From the NCBI GenBank assembly GCA_009829735.1, contig CM020618.1, positions 33,518,894 to 33,582,893 of the forward strand: 64,000 nt of DNA, read 5' to 3'. The first letter of the stretch is position 1, and the number at the start of each line of letters is the position of its first letter. Made by a program: the position numbers and the translations under genes. Positions 51,340 to 61,675 of this stretch are shown piece after piece. This stretch comes from Pyropia yezoensis. Lineage: Eukaryota > Rhodophyta > Bangiophyceae > Bangiales > Bangiaceae. Under the pieces are notes generated by a model. It did not search any database. It was not told the DNA's origin and saw only the letters and a list, made by a program, of their open reading frames with translations.

Positions 51340-52468
51340 CGGGTCTACCCCTGCTGCCCCCGTGGTGCCCACGTCGGGCCCGGGTGGCGGCGATGCTCTG
51401 CCCGCGGTGCCGCGGGCGCTTGGTGGTCAAGAAGTTTCGACCCCGATGGCGGTGGACTCCGGGAGCTACTCCGGGCGGGCGCCCGCCCTTCTTCTTCCTC
51501 CTCGACCCCGTGCTCCTCCGGTGCCGGCCCATCTGCCGGTGGGGCTCCCCCCGGCGCCCCCGATTCTTCCTGGTCCTGCCCGGGTTTCCCCGTTGGGTGG
51601 CGGCGTCGCCTCTGCGGCAGGTCAACCCGCGATGTCGATGTCCGACTTGGTGGCTCGGGTTCGAGGCATGACTGTGCAGGAGTCGATGGACTCCGCTGGG
51701 CGGATGCGGGTGGACTTCCACCAGCCGCGTCTCCCTGGAGAGACCTCCCGGCGCGTCAAGGTGGACCCGAGTTGGGAGCGGGAGTTGGTGCGGCTGGTCA
51801 ACCAGCCGAACGCGGTACGGGTGGAGCATCATTGGATCCTGAGCCAGCCGGACGACCGGCATGCGCAGCTCTGGCGCACCCGGATGGGGCGGGGTGAGGT
51901 CTACCTTGACTCCGCCTTTTGGATATGCGACTTGATTGCCCCCGCGTTGCCGCGGGAGGTTGACTGCCCGGCTAGTGCTCGGGGGATTGCGGCGGCGGCG
52001 GAGCCGGTGGCGTTCGGGGAGACGGTGGGGGATACCGGCCGGTATCCCGGGTTTGAGTACCTCCCGGGGGTATCCCCGTACCTGACGTTGACGGCTCCGT
52101 ACCCGCTCATGGCGGGGTTGAATTCGGCGTCGAGTTGGCGACGCAACCATGGTGTCATGGCGGATGCGTTCCGCACCGATATAACGTGTGCGTTGCAGAC
52201 CGGTAACGGTCGTGCGACGGGGTACACTGCCGTGCGCCCGCCTCTGTGGCAGGAGGGGTGGGAACCCGCCCCTGCTTTCCGGTTTGACACCGGCTCCTGT
52301 CTCCGATACTTCGGGAGTGTGTTGGCCTCCCGGCCGGTTCATCCGTTGCAGGGGACCTTCACCCTTGAGGTTACCCTCGGGCAGGCTTCCTCCTTCTTGC
52401 TGTCCGTCCGCCGGCAGGGGCGCTTGATTCATCTTCCGCGGGTGTCCGTCGGCACATTGGGCAGCTGA
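51209..52468 (+). CDS. Antisense ORF B of gypsy-2, unknown protein
   Basis: An uninterrupted frame of up to 419 codons. It opens with GTG, so its true start is probably upstream in ORF A. After a Pro-rich first third comes a segment that looks globular, from about residue 150: WERELVRLVN, VEHHWILSQPDD, VYLDSAFWICDL, GVSPYLTLTAPYPLMAG and TFTLEVTLGQASSFLL. I recognise no domain. It ends 8 nt before the ATG of ORF C, close enough for reinitiation. A structural or nucleic-acid-binding role would be a guess. Confidence 0.5.
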   Translation: MPARLDLKTASPVCWTVVAAPRPGRRVKTARVTARLGVSVAAGNGSTPAAPVVPTSGPGGGDALPAVPRALGGQEVSTPMAVDSGSYSGRAPALLLPPRPRAPPVPAHLPVGLPPAPPILPGPARVSPLGGGVASAAGQPAMSMSDLVARVRGMTVQESMDSAGRMRVDFHQPRLPGETSRRVKVDPSWERELVRLVNQPNAVRVEHHWILSQPDDRHAQLWRTRMGRGEVYLDSAFWICDLIAPALPREVDCPASARGIAAAAEPVAFGETVGDTGRYPGFEYLPGVSPYLTLTAPYPLMAGLNSASSWRRNHGVMADAFRTDITCALQTGNGRATGYTAVRPPLWQEGWEPAPAFRFDTGSCLRYFGSVLASRPVHPLQGTFTLEVTLGQASSFLLSVRRQGRLIHLPRVSVGTLGS

Positions 52469-52476
52469 ACGTAGAC

Positions 52477-53289
52477 ATGAGCGCTGCCAAGACCGGGTTG
52501 GCCCGGGAGTTCGAGGCTATGCTGGCTGTTCACGATGCCGTGAACTGGGCTGGGGTGTTGGCCCTTCCCCCGTACCGGGACCCGCAGGATGGGGCTTCCC
52601 CCTTGCCTCGTCACTCGTTGCGTATCCGGCGTACTCAGCCGGGTGAGCCCAATTGCCGGGGGTGGGCGTCCACCGAAGCTGCTCCTGACCTGGGTCTTCC
52701 CATGGTTATCCATGACCCTCTTCAGATCCTCGCCCCGTGGTTCGGTAATACGATACCGATGGCGGTTGGCCGTCGTCCCCGAGAGTGGGGCTCTGCGGGT
52801 GGAGAGCGTGAGGTGTCCCGTCGTCGGGCGGAGCCCCGCCGGGTTTACGGTGGAGCCACTTCAGTAGGGTCCTGCCGGGCCTCGTATCAGGCGCCACCGG
52901 CTCCGGTGGTAGCCATGACGGCTCCTGTGGCTCCTCTGGCTGCGCCAGTGGCACCTTCCGCCCCTGTCCTGCCTGACGGGAGTCCCCGTCTATGGTATGA
53001 GGGCGTTGACGCCCTCATTGCCCGCGCGATGCGGGAGGGTCTCTCTGTTAGCTAAGGGGATATCCCTCCAGGTGCTGCGCTGGATGGGTCCGCGCGTTGC
53101 TTCGGTGGCGTGCTGGACCGCCTCCAGTCCGCTCTGGCGGACGTGGAGGCTGGCTGCAGCACCCTCGTCCAGCTATGCACCGAGGTAACTCGGGTGATTG
53201 ACCGTCGTGAGATTGCCGACCGGTGGAGCATGGAGGTGTATGCGCTTACGCGTGAGTGGCCTCCCTCGGGCAGTGGGTCTACCCACTGA
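52477..53289 (+). CDS. Antisense ORF C of gypsy-2, unknown protein, one in-frame stop
   Basis: The ATG at 52477 starts 192 codons to TAA at 53,053-53,055. The same frame continues for 77 codons to TGA at 53,287-53,289, with a helical, heptad-like composition (GGVLDRLQSALADVE, TEVTRVIDRREIADRW). The middle is Pro/Ala-rich. The internal stop is probably a mutation. No known domain. Confidence 0.45.
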
Positions 53290-53739
53290 GGAGTGCTATT
53301 GTTTGTGAGGGAGAGGGACCCGGCGACCCGTATGGTGGCCGGGTGGTAGTGAGTATAAACTCATCCCCCGCTGGGGCGTTTGCATGATACCAATGCCTGC
53401 CTTTGGGGAGTACCCCGTCTGACTTAGCCGTGGCCTGCCTCGGTTCTTTCTCGCACCCCCAACCCATCCTGGTTGGTTAATACTCATGAAGGTCAACCAT
53501 TCTTGGTCCGTCACTTGCCCCATGGATGAAGGTTTACCTGGGTGTAAGCCTCAGGTTACTTTGAAATTACCGGAGTTAGTCATCTCCTTGAAGTAAACTT
53601 GTAAAAGTCAGTAGCTTACTTAGTTTGCCTCAGTCCGCTCCAACTTAGTGACCCTAAGTCTTGCCGAGTCCATGTGACTCCCTACTTAGTAGGTATAAGC
53701 CTCACCCCCCAACAGCCGAAGTCGGTGTCGGTTGGGTTT
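53290..53739. other. Gypsy-2 spacer between the convergent antisense module and pol
   Basis: 450 bp of AT-richer DNA where transcripts from the two strands would end. No ORF of note. Confidence 0.5.
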
Positions 53740-56700
53740 TTACAGTAGGCGTCGTCGCCTCATGTAAGGCATGAGAAGTTGGCGGGGTATATTCACCGCC
53801 TGTTCCCAGGTGGGTGAGTCGTATCCGACCCACATCACCTTGACGTACCAGGGTCCTGGTAGGTCTGGGTCGGTGTGTCCGACCACGCTCTCTACTTGGT
53901 ATGGAATCCCATCCGGTCCCACCGGGTCATCTGACCGGTGGGTTGTAAGAGCTTCATGTAGCGACCCAGCCGGTACCGGCTGAGGCTGTTCCGGCTTCGG
54001 AGCGGGTGTCACATCATTGAGATTGATGCGTTGTATCTCCGTATCGGAGTGCAGGATGACAGAGTGATCATCTCTGTGTAAAATCTGGTACGGTCCCTTG
54101 ACCGGTTGCATGAGCTTGTTTCCTCGGAACTTCTGGTGTCTGATGTAGACCCAGTCACCTGTTACCATGGTTGCGTTGCGTACCCGTAGCCGGGCGTCAA
54201 AGTTCTTCTTGTATCGAAGTTGTGTACGGTCAAGGGCACCCTTGAGCTTCGGAATCATCCAAGATAGCTGGGCCAACCAAGCTCAGTGGATCCGTTCGGC
54301 CGGTCGGCCCTTCGGTATGTCGTACCGAGTGCATCTGCCCGGTGGCAGCGTCAGGTTCCCGACGCCCATTGGCATGACCCATTCCAGTGGGGCAATGCTG
54401 GTACTCCGGTGGTGCCTGGCATTGTATGCCAGGGTCAAGACGGACAGAAGCCTGTCCCACGTCTTTGTGTGCTCCGCCACATAGCATTGGAGCATCTCCA
54501 TGATGGTGCGGTTGAACCGCTCCACCTGCCCGTTGGATTGCGGGTGGTAGTCGGATGCCCGACGGGGTTCGATACCGAACATGCCCAGGACCTTAGTGCA
54601 GAATGCTTACGTAAGGTTTGCTCCGTTATCGGAGAGGAGTTGCTTCATTACTCCGTAAGCACTGATGCAGTGGTCAACCACTGCGTTCATGATGGTGTAG
54701 GCCGTATCGTTCGGGATTGCTACTGCCCGTGACAGCTTAGTAAAGCGGTCCGACATGACCAGGATGTACCTGCTCCCTTTTTCTGTTACCGGAAGTGGCC
54801 CGAGTATGTCGATAGCGACTTGCTCGTTGGGCCCATCCGGGGGGAACAGTTTCATAGCGGATGCCCGCCTATGAAGACTCATACGATTCCGTGCACACGG
54901 GTGGCATCCCCGCATGTGGTCGATTACGTCGACGGCCATGGCTGGCCAGTAGAAGTACCTTCGCATTGCTGCGAACATGCGCGAACCCCCCGGGTGTCCG
55001 GCGGTGGGGTTGTCGTGTTCTCGTTCCATTACGGCTTGTCGTAAGGACACGGGAACCACGACCTGATGTCGTCCATCGGCGGGTGCCCGCCGGTATATGA
55101 GGCCGTCCTCATTCTCGGAGAAGATGCCGGCCGTGCCGGCCAGGAGGTTAGCACGATGGCGTCTACAGTCGTCGTCATTGGCCAGTGCCTCGCGGAAGTC
55201 CGCGAGGGTCAATGGGCACGCAAGGTGTGCCATGGTATGGTCAACCATACATTGGGTAGCATTACTCACCATGCAAACCGGTACAGCCGGGATGTCCTCG
55301 TCCACCTGTCGGGTATCCCCGCTGGGTGTATCGAGTCGCGACAGCGCGTCTCCCAGATGATGGGTAGAGCCGGCCTTATATATGGTCCGGTAGTCGTGCT
55401 CGGCCATCTTCAGCCTCCACCGGGCTAGCCGACCGTGGCTGTCGGAATCCTTGTCACCAAGGTCGAGCAGCCATCGTAAAGGTTCGTGGTCGGACCTTAC
55501 GATGAACCTGGAACCTTCCAGGTATGGCCGGAGCAGTTACACTGCCCATATGACTCCGAGGCACTCGCGCTCGGTGGCACTATAGTAACGCTCAGCCGGG
55601 TTGAGTGTCCGGCTAAAGTACCCTACCGGATGTAGGTCCGGGATAGCATTATCGGTACCGATGATGGTCTCACATTGTAACAGGGTGCATCCCACTTGGG
55701 TATCGCAGGCATCGACGTCGATGACGAAGGTCCCGCGTCCATGCGGCAATGCCAGCACGGGTGGGGCTAGCAGAGCTTGCTTGAGCAGCTCGAATGCCTC
55801 TCCCTCGCTGGGCGAGGGACGTTAGAGTACCTTTGGCAAGGCGCTGCTCTTCAGAACCGTTAACGGTTTGGCCATACGAGCGAAGTCCTTGACGAACCGT
55901 CGGTATACGTTGCACATCCCCAGGAAGCTTTTTAGCTGTGTCTGGGTGGTTGGGTATCGCGCATCCCGGAGTGCCCGGGTGTTAGCTTCGAGCACTCCCA
56001 GTTTACCTGGTGTGATGGCGACCCAGATACTTTACGGTCTGCTGGAAGCTGGCGCACTTTTTGAGACGCAGGGTTACCCCGGCTTTCCGCAAGAGGGTGA
56101 GTATCTCGTCGACATGTTGCACATGGTAATCCATGTTACGCGAGAAGACGATAACATCGTCCAAGTACACCAGGCAGTTACGTCACTTGACTCCCGACAG
56201 TATAATGTCGATGGCCCGCTGGAAGGTGGCGGGAACGTTGGACAATCCGAAGGGCATTCTTAGGAACTCGTACACGCCACTGTGACAGACGAACGCCGTC
56301 TTGGGGATATCCTCCTCCGCAACGGGGATCTGCCAGTACCCGGCATTGCAGTCGATAGTGCTAAACACTGTGGCCTCCCCCAGCGAGTCGATGCACTCGT
56401 CCATCCTTGGTAAAGGGTATGAGTGCTTCTTGGTAACCAAGTTGAGGCGTCGATAATCGATGCAAAACCGAGGGGTTTGATCCATCTTCGGTACGATAAC
56501 GACTGGGGCGCCCCACTCCGACATCGAAGGTCCGATCACCCTAGCTTCGCTCATCCTCTTCACTTCTCCATCAACGATCTCTCGTTGCATAGGTCCCGCG
56601 CGATGCGGTTGCGACCGCGCTGGTCGAGCACCTGGTACCAGGTCCATACGGTGTTGGGTTGCCCCAATGGTACCCAGTGCCCCGCCGGTCCACATGACAT

Positions 56701-57942
56701 CATGCTTTCTTAGCATCCGTCGTACCCCTTCAGCTTCCGAAGGGGGAAGGTGGTCAAGGTCAGCCTCGGCCAGTGCCTTCAAGGCTTCTTGGTCCTTTGG
56801 CGGAATGTCCGCCGGGTCTGTCGATGGGTTAGGCTTCCCGTCATCAGGTTGCTGCCGCTCGGTGGTCTCGGCGACCGCCAATACCTCAAGTGATTCCACT
56901 TGACCTTCCTTGTCAGGGGTAAGGATATCTCCTTCGTAGAGCTCGGCAGTCCCGAGGGTAATTCCCTTCGGGAGGGTGACTGCCTTACGGCGATAGTTCG
57001 CCATCGCGAGCAGTGATGACCCCCCCGCTGGGATGTCTACGATACCGTTGGGCATGGTCAACCCATGGCGCTTGTAGGTTGGTAGGTTGGACTGGACTCT
57101 GCAGATGCCTGCGAGGTCACAGTTAACCGGGAGGACGGTCTCCGATATCGGCTCAAAGCGAGTCCGCTTGGCCAGCCGGAGTGTCTTCGGTTCTACACTG
57201 GCGTATACCTCAGCCACGTTAACGTGGCTCCCGTGTAGCGCCAGGTCCCTGACGATAGCTGTCTGTCCTCTCTTCGTCCCGTCGGCCTCTTGCAGCTCGA
57301 TGGTCCTCCGGCCCGGCCGGATGGCATCAACGTGAACGTTGATGAAGGTGCACCCCAGTATGCAGGGCACCGACAGAGTCTCACATACCAGGAAGTTAAC
57401 TTCCGTAGTAAGCTCCCCGATGGTGACCTGCAGCGACATCGCTGCGGTCGTACGAATGAGACGACCATTCGCATCCTTGATCGTGGGTCCCTGAGCAGCT
57501 CTGACTTGCAAGAGCCACTTGTCCGGGAGGGTATCCTTCCGGATCAGGTTTGGTCCAGCCCCTGTATCCAGTACAGGGTAAGACGATCGGGTCGACTGGG
57601 GGTCAACCCCCAGTGTGGTTGATACCTTGAAGTTCTCCAAGGTAAACAGTACGTGGCCTACACCGACATCCGGTGTAGCTCGGGCATCCTGAACAGGGCC
57701 CTTGTCTGGTTCCATGTGACGGGGCTTCCCATCCTCTCCTTCCAACCTTGGTGGTTGGTCATCAATCCCCTGACGCCGTGTCGTCGGGGCCGGAAGGTGT
57801 ACCCGGGGGCTGATGCGGCGTCGGCTCAACCGCGCTCTCCGTGGGGCTTTCCCCGCGGCAGTCCGGGGTGGCTTGCTAGGGTTACCCCAGCGACCCCGTG
57901 TCGTCCTTCTTCTTACTCGTTTCCCGTGTTCGGCCGGGTACT
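53740..57942 (-). pseudogene. pol of gypsy-2: protease, reverse transcriptase, RNase H, integrase, chromodomain
   Basis: Enzymatic polyprotein read through a -1 shift from gag; the frame opens after a stop near 57,943. Protease DTGAG near 57.57 kb. Reverse transcriptase with FCIDYRRLN, TIDCNAGYWQI and YLDD near 56.15 kb. RNase H with DVDACD, TERECLGVIW and an intact SDHEPL. Integrase with the H2C2 zinc region, catalytic Asp in AIDILGPL, Asp in LLSDNGAN and Glu in GQVERFNRT. A C-terminal chromodomain (YQVESVVGH, VMWVGY, TWEQAVN) could target insertion to chromatin marks. Breaks: TGA 56,183, one indel near 56.02 kb, TAA 55,822, TAA 55,537, TAA 54,607 and TGA 54,283. All catalytic residues seen are intact. 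Confidence 0.93.
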
Positions 57943-60090
57943 ATCTTCCGGGATATTCGGGAGAGGAGGTGCCTCCTCGACTGCCAGCACTCCTCGTAGA
58001 GCTTGCTGCCTGCCCGGTGCCGGGCCTCTGGCGGGATAACCACCGATGGATGCCTTGCGTTGCGCCGCTGTCCGTCGAGACTCCTCAGGGATGAGCGGGC
58101 ATGCGGACACCCAGTGTTGGGGTTCTCCGCACAACATACGTCCGGACGTGCCGGCCGTCCCGGGCGTCCGCGTCGGGTTGGCTCCATAGGTCCGGTTGCC
58201 TGCCTCAGGCGCCCGAGTGCCCGCCCCTTGGTAGGCCTTGGGTCCCGGTGCCAACCGGAACATGGACTCCCCCGGCCGGTTGGCTCTACCAGCGATGTGC
58301 GGAGGTGCCTCCGTACACACTGCCCATGTCGGCAGGGGTTGGTGAGGGTTACCCGTAACCGGGGCATACCCCGTAGTCCGCACATACGGGACGCGCCGTC
58401 CCGCTCCCTCATGAACCTGGAACTGGGGCCCAGCCGGGGCGATGTACGCTACCGTCCCATGCTCATCGATCAGCGGCGTCGCCGGTAGCAACAGGAGGCC
58501 CTGTTGGTCAACTAGAGGTTCATCCTCACCCGTAGGGGTATGTTCAGTCGCCACCGGTACTGGGGCGGCCTTACGTTTCACCTTCTCTTGCCTCGGTACC
58601 GGGGTAAGACTGGGATTACCTCCCTCACCCTTGGGCTTCGGGGCCTAGGCACATTCCGGGTGTAGCACCCGGTAGGCGTCCCCTAGGGACTTGCACATAT
58701 GAATCAGTCGACTGTAGTTTGTCCGACCCGTCTTGGGTCCCCGTGCGGATATCCGCACATAGTTGGGTACTCCTGCGAACAGGATGGCCCGTAGTTCTCC
58801 CTCGCCGAGGAGCTTCCCCAGCTCGTAGTCGAGCTCTTGGATCCGGCGTCCAAACATCTCTTCATCCTCTTAGGACTGGGCGGTGGTAGTGCGAAGGGCC
58901 CGATAGTGGTCTTCGCACATGTCCTCACTGAGGTAGCTGCTAAGCAGCACATTTAATATCCCACGGTTATCCATGGGGGTGGCTGCGACCCTCATTCCCG
59001 GCATCGGGGATGCCTGGCGGAGGATACCTCGTACCCGTTCGTCAACGAAGAACGGGAGGATCTCTAGCGCCAGCCCCTCATTGACGAGTGCCTTGTCCGC
59101 GGCTGCCTTGAAGCTAGTCAAGAAGCCAATGACTGCCAGCGGGCGTCCGTTGGGGCTCCCGAACATAGGGACTCCCTTCATAAGGGTCTGCATAGAGTGG
59201 ATCGCTCGGTGCGAGGTCGTACGCATCGATTCCGATACGGTAGTGGATCGGTCCTCCAATCGATAACGTTTAGAAGTAAGTACCGACCTGAAGACTTCGT
59301 TGACAATCTCCGTGTCCACGTCCTGGATATCCAGTCGCTTGGCCAGTTGATGAGTGAACTCATCGGACTCCACCCGCTTAAGAAAGCTCGCAGTAACCTG
59401 CGCTGTCATCGCTTGCATCAGTGACGCTGGAACTTCCGGCGTCGGCGCCTCGTGTACCCGAGTTGCCTGGCTCCCTTCGTCGATGGGGTACTGCGAGACG
59501 GTACCGTCTCCCCCCATCGCCGACTCTGTTCCGGCGTAAGTATCCGCCGGATCATGTCCCCGGAGCCCGCTCTGGGTGCTCCGAGCGTAGCGCTCCGAAT
59601 GGCTACGTTCCAGCTCAGCCGACGAGTCGGATCTATAACCCGCCGTGTCCGGGGGTGGTCCAGGAGAAGCAGCACCGGAGTTGACACTAGTGGACTCCGA
59701 AGGTAGTCCGGCCGGTTCGAACCGTACCGGTGTGGGAGGTACCCGACGGGGTACCGTCGTATGGCGTGCTGACATCAGCACAGCGATTGCGTCCTCCATA
59801 CGCTCTTGACGGGCGCCGAGCCCGGTGAGCCGGGCCTCGATGCGAGCCAATGATGCCATCAGGGAGTCCCCTGGTGAAGGTGGCGGCGGCGTGAGGTCGG
59901 CAGAGGACAGTTGCGGCGGTCCGCCGCCCCCGGCCGTCCGTGCCGTACCAAACGTCGATCCGGCACCGGAGAGCATCGGCGTCTCAATGTTGTCGATCGG
60001 GTTACCGATCCCGGTTCCCGGGTTCAGCTCCGGGGTCGGCGTCGACGCCGATCCGTCATTTTGAACGTTCCCCGTCTCTTGGGTAGACAT
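57913..60090 (-). pseudogene. gag of gypsy-2, two in-frame stops
   Basis: From ATG 60090 a single frame of 725 codons runs to TAA at 57,913-57,915, broken by TAA at 58,870-58,872 and TAG at 58,645-58,647. The first part is Pro/Ser/Gly-rich with a predicted coiled segment (SLARIEARLTGLGARQERMEDA is split here by position: about residues 80-101). The core resembles a retrotransposon capsid (EILPFFVDERVRGIL, LLSSYLSEDM). Near the C-terminus a CCHC-like knuckle retains CGEPQHWVSAC but has Arg where the first Cys should be. It ends at the -1 frameshift signal. Confidence 0.85.
57919..57925 (-). promoter_or_regulatory. -1 programmed ribosomal frameshift heptamer between gag and pol
   Basis: GGGAAAC on the minus strand is read in the gag frame as G GGA AAC, the canonical X XXY YYZ phase. 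It is followed by one codon and the gag stop (57,913-57,915). A -1 slip enters exactly the frame that leads into protease. A stem of 7 bp with a 3-nt loop lies about 25-45 nt downstream, further than the usual spacer. Confidence 0.7.
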
Positions 60091-60297
60091 GGTCACAATC
60101 AGTCAACCGACGTAACAGTCACCACGAACAAGAGAGCGAGGGGGTAGTTGAGAGAGAGTAACCGTAGATCGCCGTCAATCGCAACCACTCAAAACAATCA
60201 AACAGATCGCAGCACCACGAGAACAAGAAACGGACTGGATCCCTATCCGTGTGCCAGGGCCGAAGACGGCGTCATCACAAGGGTGACGGGATCCCGT

Positions 60298-60314
60298 CCC
60301 CTGCAGCTCCACCA
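60298..60314 (-). other. Primer-binding site of gypsy-2
   Basis: TGGTGGAGCTGCAGGGG on the minus strand, 1 nt inside the 5' LTR. Confidence 0.78.
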
Positions 60315-60315
60315 A

Positions 60316-60679
60316 TGTAGCACAATAGGAATCAGCTGCACGTCCACTCTCAGGGAACACTCACCAGGGGGTATCGGCACCAACGTCACCGGGAGGCCAA
60401 GGTTGCTGTCCTTGGAGCGCAAGCCACGGAACCCAGATGGGAGCCCTATTGGGAGGGGTTTGTTGTTCTACCTTGGCCGGCGGTGGATTTGCCGCCGAAC
60501 CCCTCGTTATAAACCCTCGGAGACACTACTAACTACCCTCCACCCCAAGATGCAAGTCCCTCTGGTCATACGTAACTTATAGATACCGTGACCAGTACGG
60601 ACTCTCAAATTGAACGTTAAGGGTTAGAAGTAGCCCCCCCTAATATTAGGGTCACAATACGGCCAACCATATTGCTACA
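60316..60679 (-). repeat. 5' LTR of gypsy-2
   Basis: 364 bp with TGTAGCA/TGCTACA ends. It is the upstream LTR because gag starts to its left on the minus strand (ATG 60090). Confidence 0.95.
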
Positions 60680-60684
60680 CGCTC

Positions 60685-61675
60685 CTCCACACTTTGTCAC
60701 CACAAGGCGGCTGACCAACTTCTTTCTCCCTGGAAAGAATACCGGACGGTCTCCAGCCTGCCCTGAGGTCGGGCCCTAAGGCAAAGGACGAGTTCCTGGA
60801 ACAACTGAAGCTCCTGCTCCCACGAGTCAAGGAGTCAATTTGCAAAGACACAGGAGCGATACTAGCGGGACTACGACAAGGGTGTCCGGGAGAAAAACAC
60901 CGAACTGGGTGTTGGCGACTGGGTTTTCGTGGACAATCATAGCAAGACCCGGGGGAAGCTGTACTCCAAGACGGACGGGCCCTATGAGATCCTGAGTACG
61001 AACGGCTGGACATTTCTTCTAGACATGGATGGCTCCCCATACCGGGTGAGAAGTGATCACGTCACTCGAGCTCCTCCGCCAAGCAAACGGGACCTGACTC
61101 GGCGCAAGCGTGCCAAAGTACCATGTTTATCCCAAGAAGAAGGCCGAGAATATGTCTACGTCAAGTTTGTAGACAATGCCTGGAGGGACGGGCGCCTGTA
61201 CCTGCGAGTACGCTGGTTCGGTTTCAACCCGGCTGATGATACCTGGGAACCCTCTGACCGGCTACCCATTGTTAATGTTTGCGCCTACACGCGGCGGAAA
61301 GGGATTAAAGGCACCCCGGTGGCCAGAGCTGGCAAGATCCTAGAGTCGGACTCGGAGGATGACGAGAAGGAAGGAGCTGATCAGGGCCTGCGGGACGAGT
61401 CGAGCTCACCCGCAACGGAAGCGAAACAAGAAGATTATGAAAAGGGAACAGGTGTATCAAGGAAAACAAGGAAAACAAGCCTGGAACTACACGAAAACAA
61501 GCAAGCACACGCTCGAGCAACCCTTGTCTCCGCCTCTTCCCTCCTCTCTTCTCCCTGGACTGTCCCCCTCCTTGCCCTGAAGTGCTACTCCCGGCGCGGA
61601 CGCTGCGCCAAGGGACCGTCCCCCAGCGCCGCCTCCGCACCACGATGGGACCCAAAGGACGACGGGATGACGTAG
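60685..61675 (+). pseudogene. pol of gypsy-1, 3' part: integrase C-terminus and chromodomain
   Basis: Resumes the integrase interrupted at 49,972; the junction reads in frame when gypsy-2 and one target copy are ignored. A frame change near 60.78 kb and a TAG near 60.86 kb follow. Then comes a clean stretch with GVGDWVFVDN and YSKTDGPYEIL (integrase C-terminal barrel) and a chromodomain (YVYVKFVDNAW, YLRVRWFGF, DDTWEPSDRL). The tail is Lys/Glu-rich and overlaps the 3' end of the antisense ORF by 91 bp. Confidence 0.88.

Larger units (their letters stand above)
49968..60684 (-). mobile_element. Ty3/gypsy LTR retrotransposon gypsy-2, nested in gypsy-1 integrase
   Basis: Minus-strand element of 10.7 kb. 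LTRs of 363-364 bp with perfect 7-bp ends TGTAGCA/TGCTACA sit between five-base flanks CGCCC (49,968-49,972) and CGCTC (60,680-60,684), a target duplication with one change. Gag, then pol through a -1 frameshift site, then an antisense module on the plus strand, then a purine tract and the left LTR. Removing it lets the gypsy-1 integrase frame continue across the junction. Stops and one indel in pol show decay. Confidence 0.95.
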
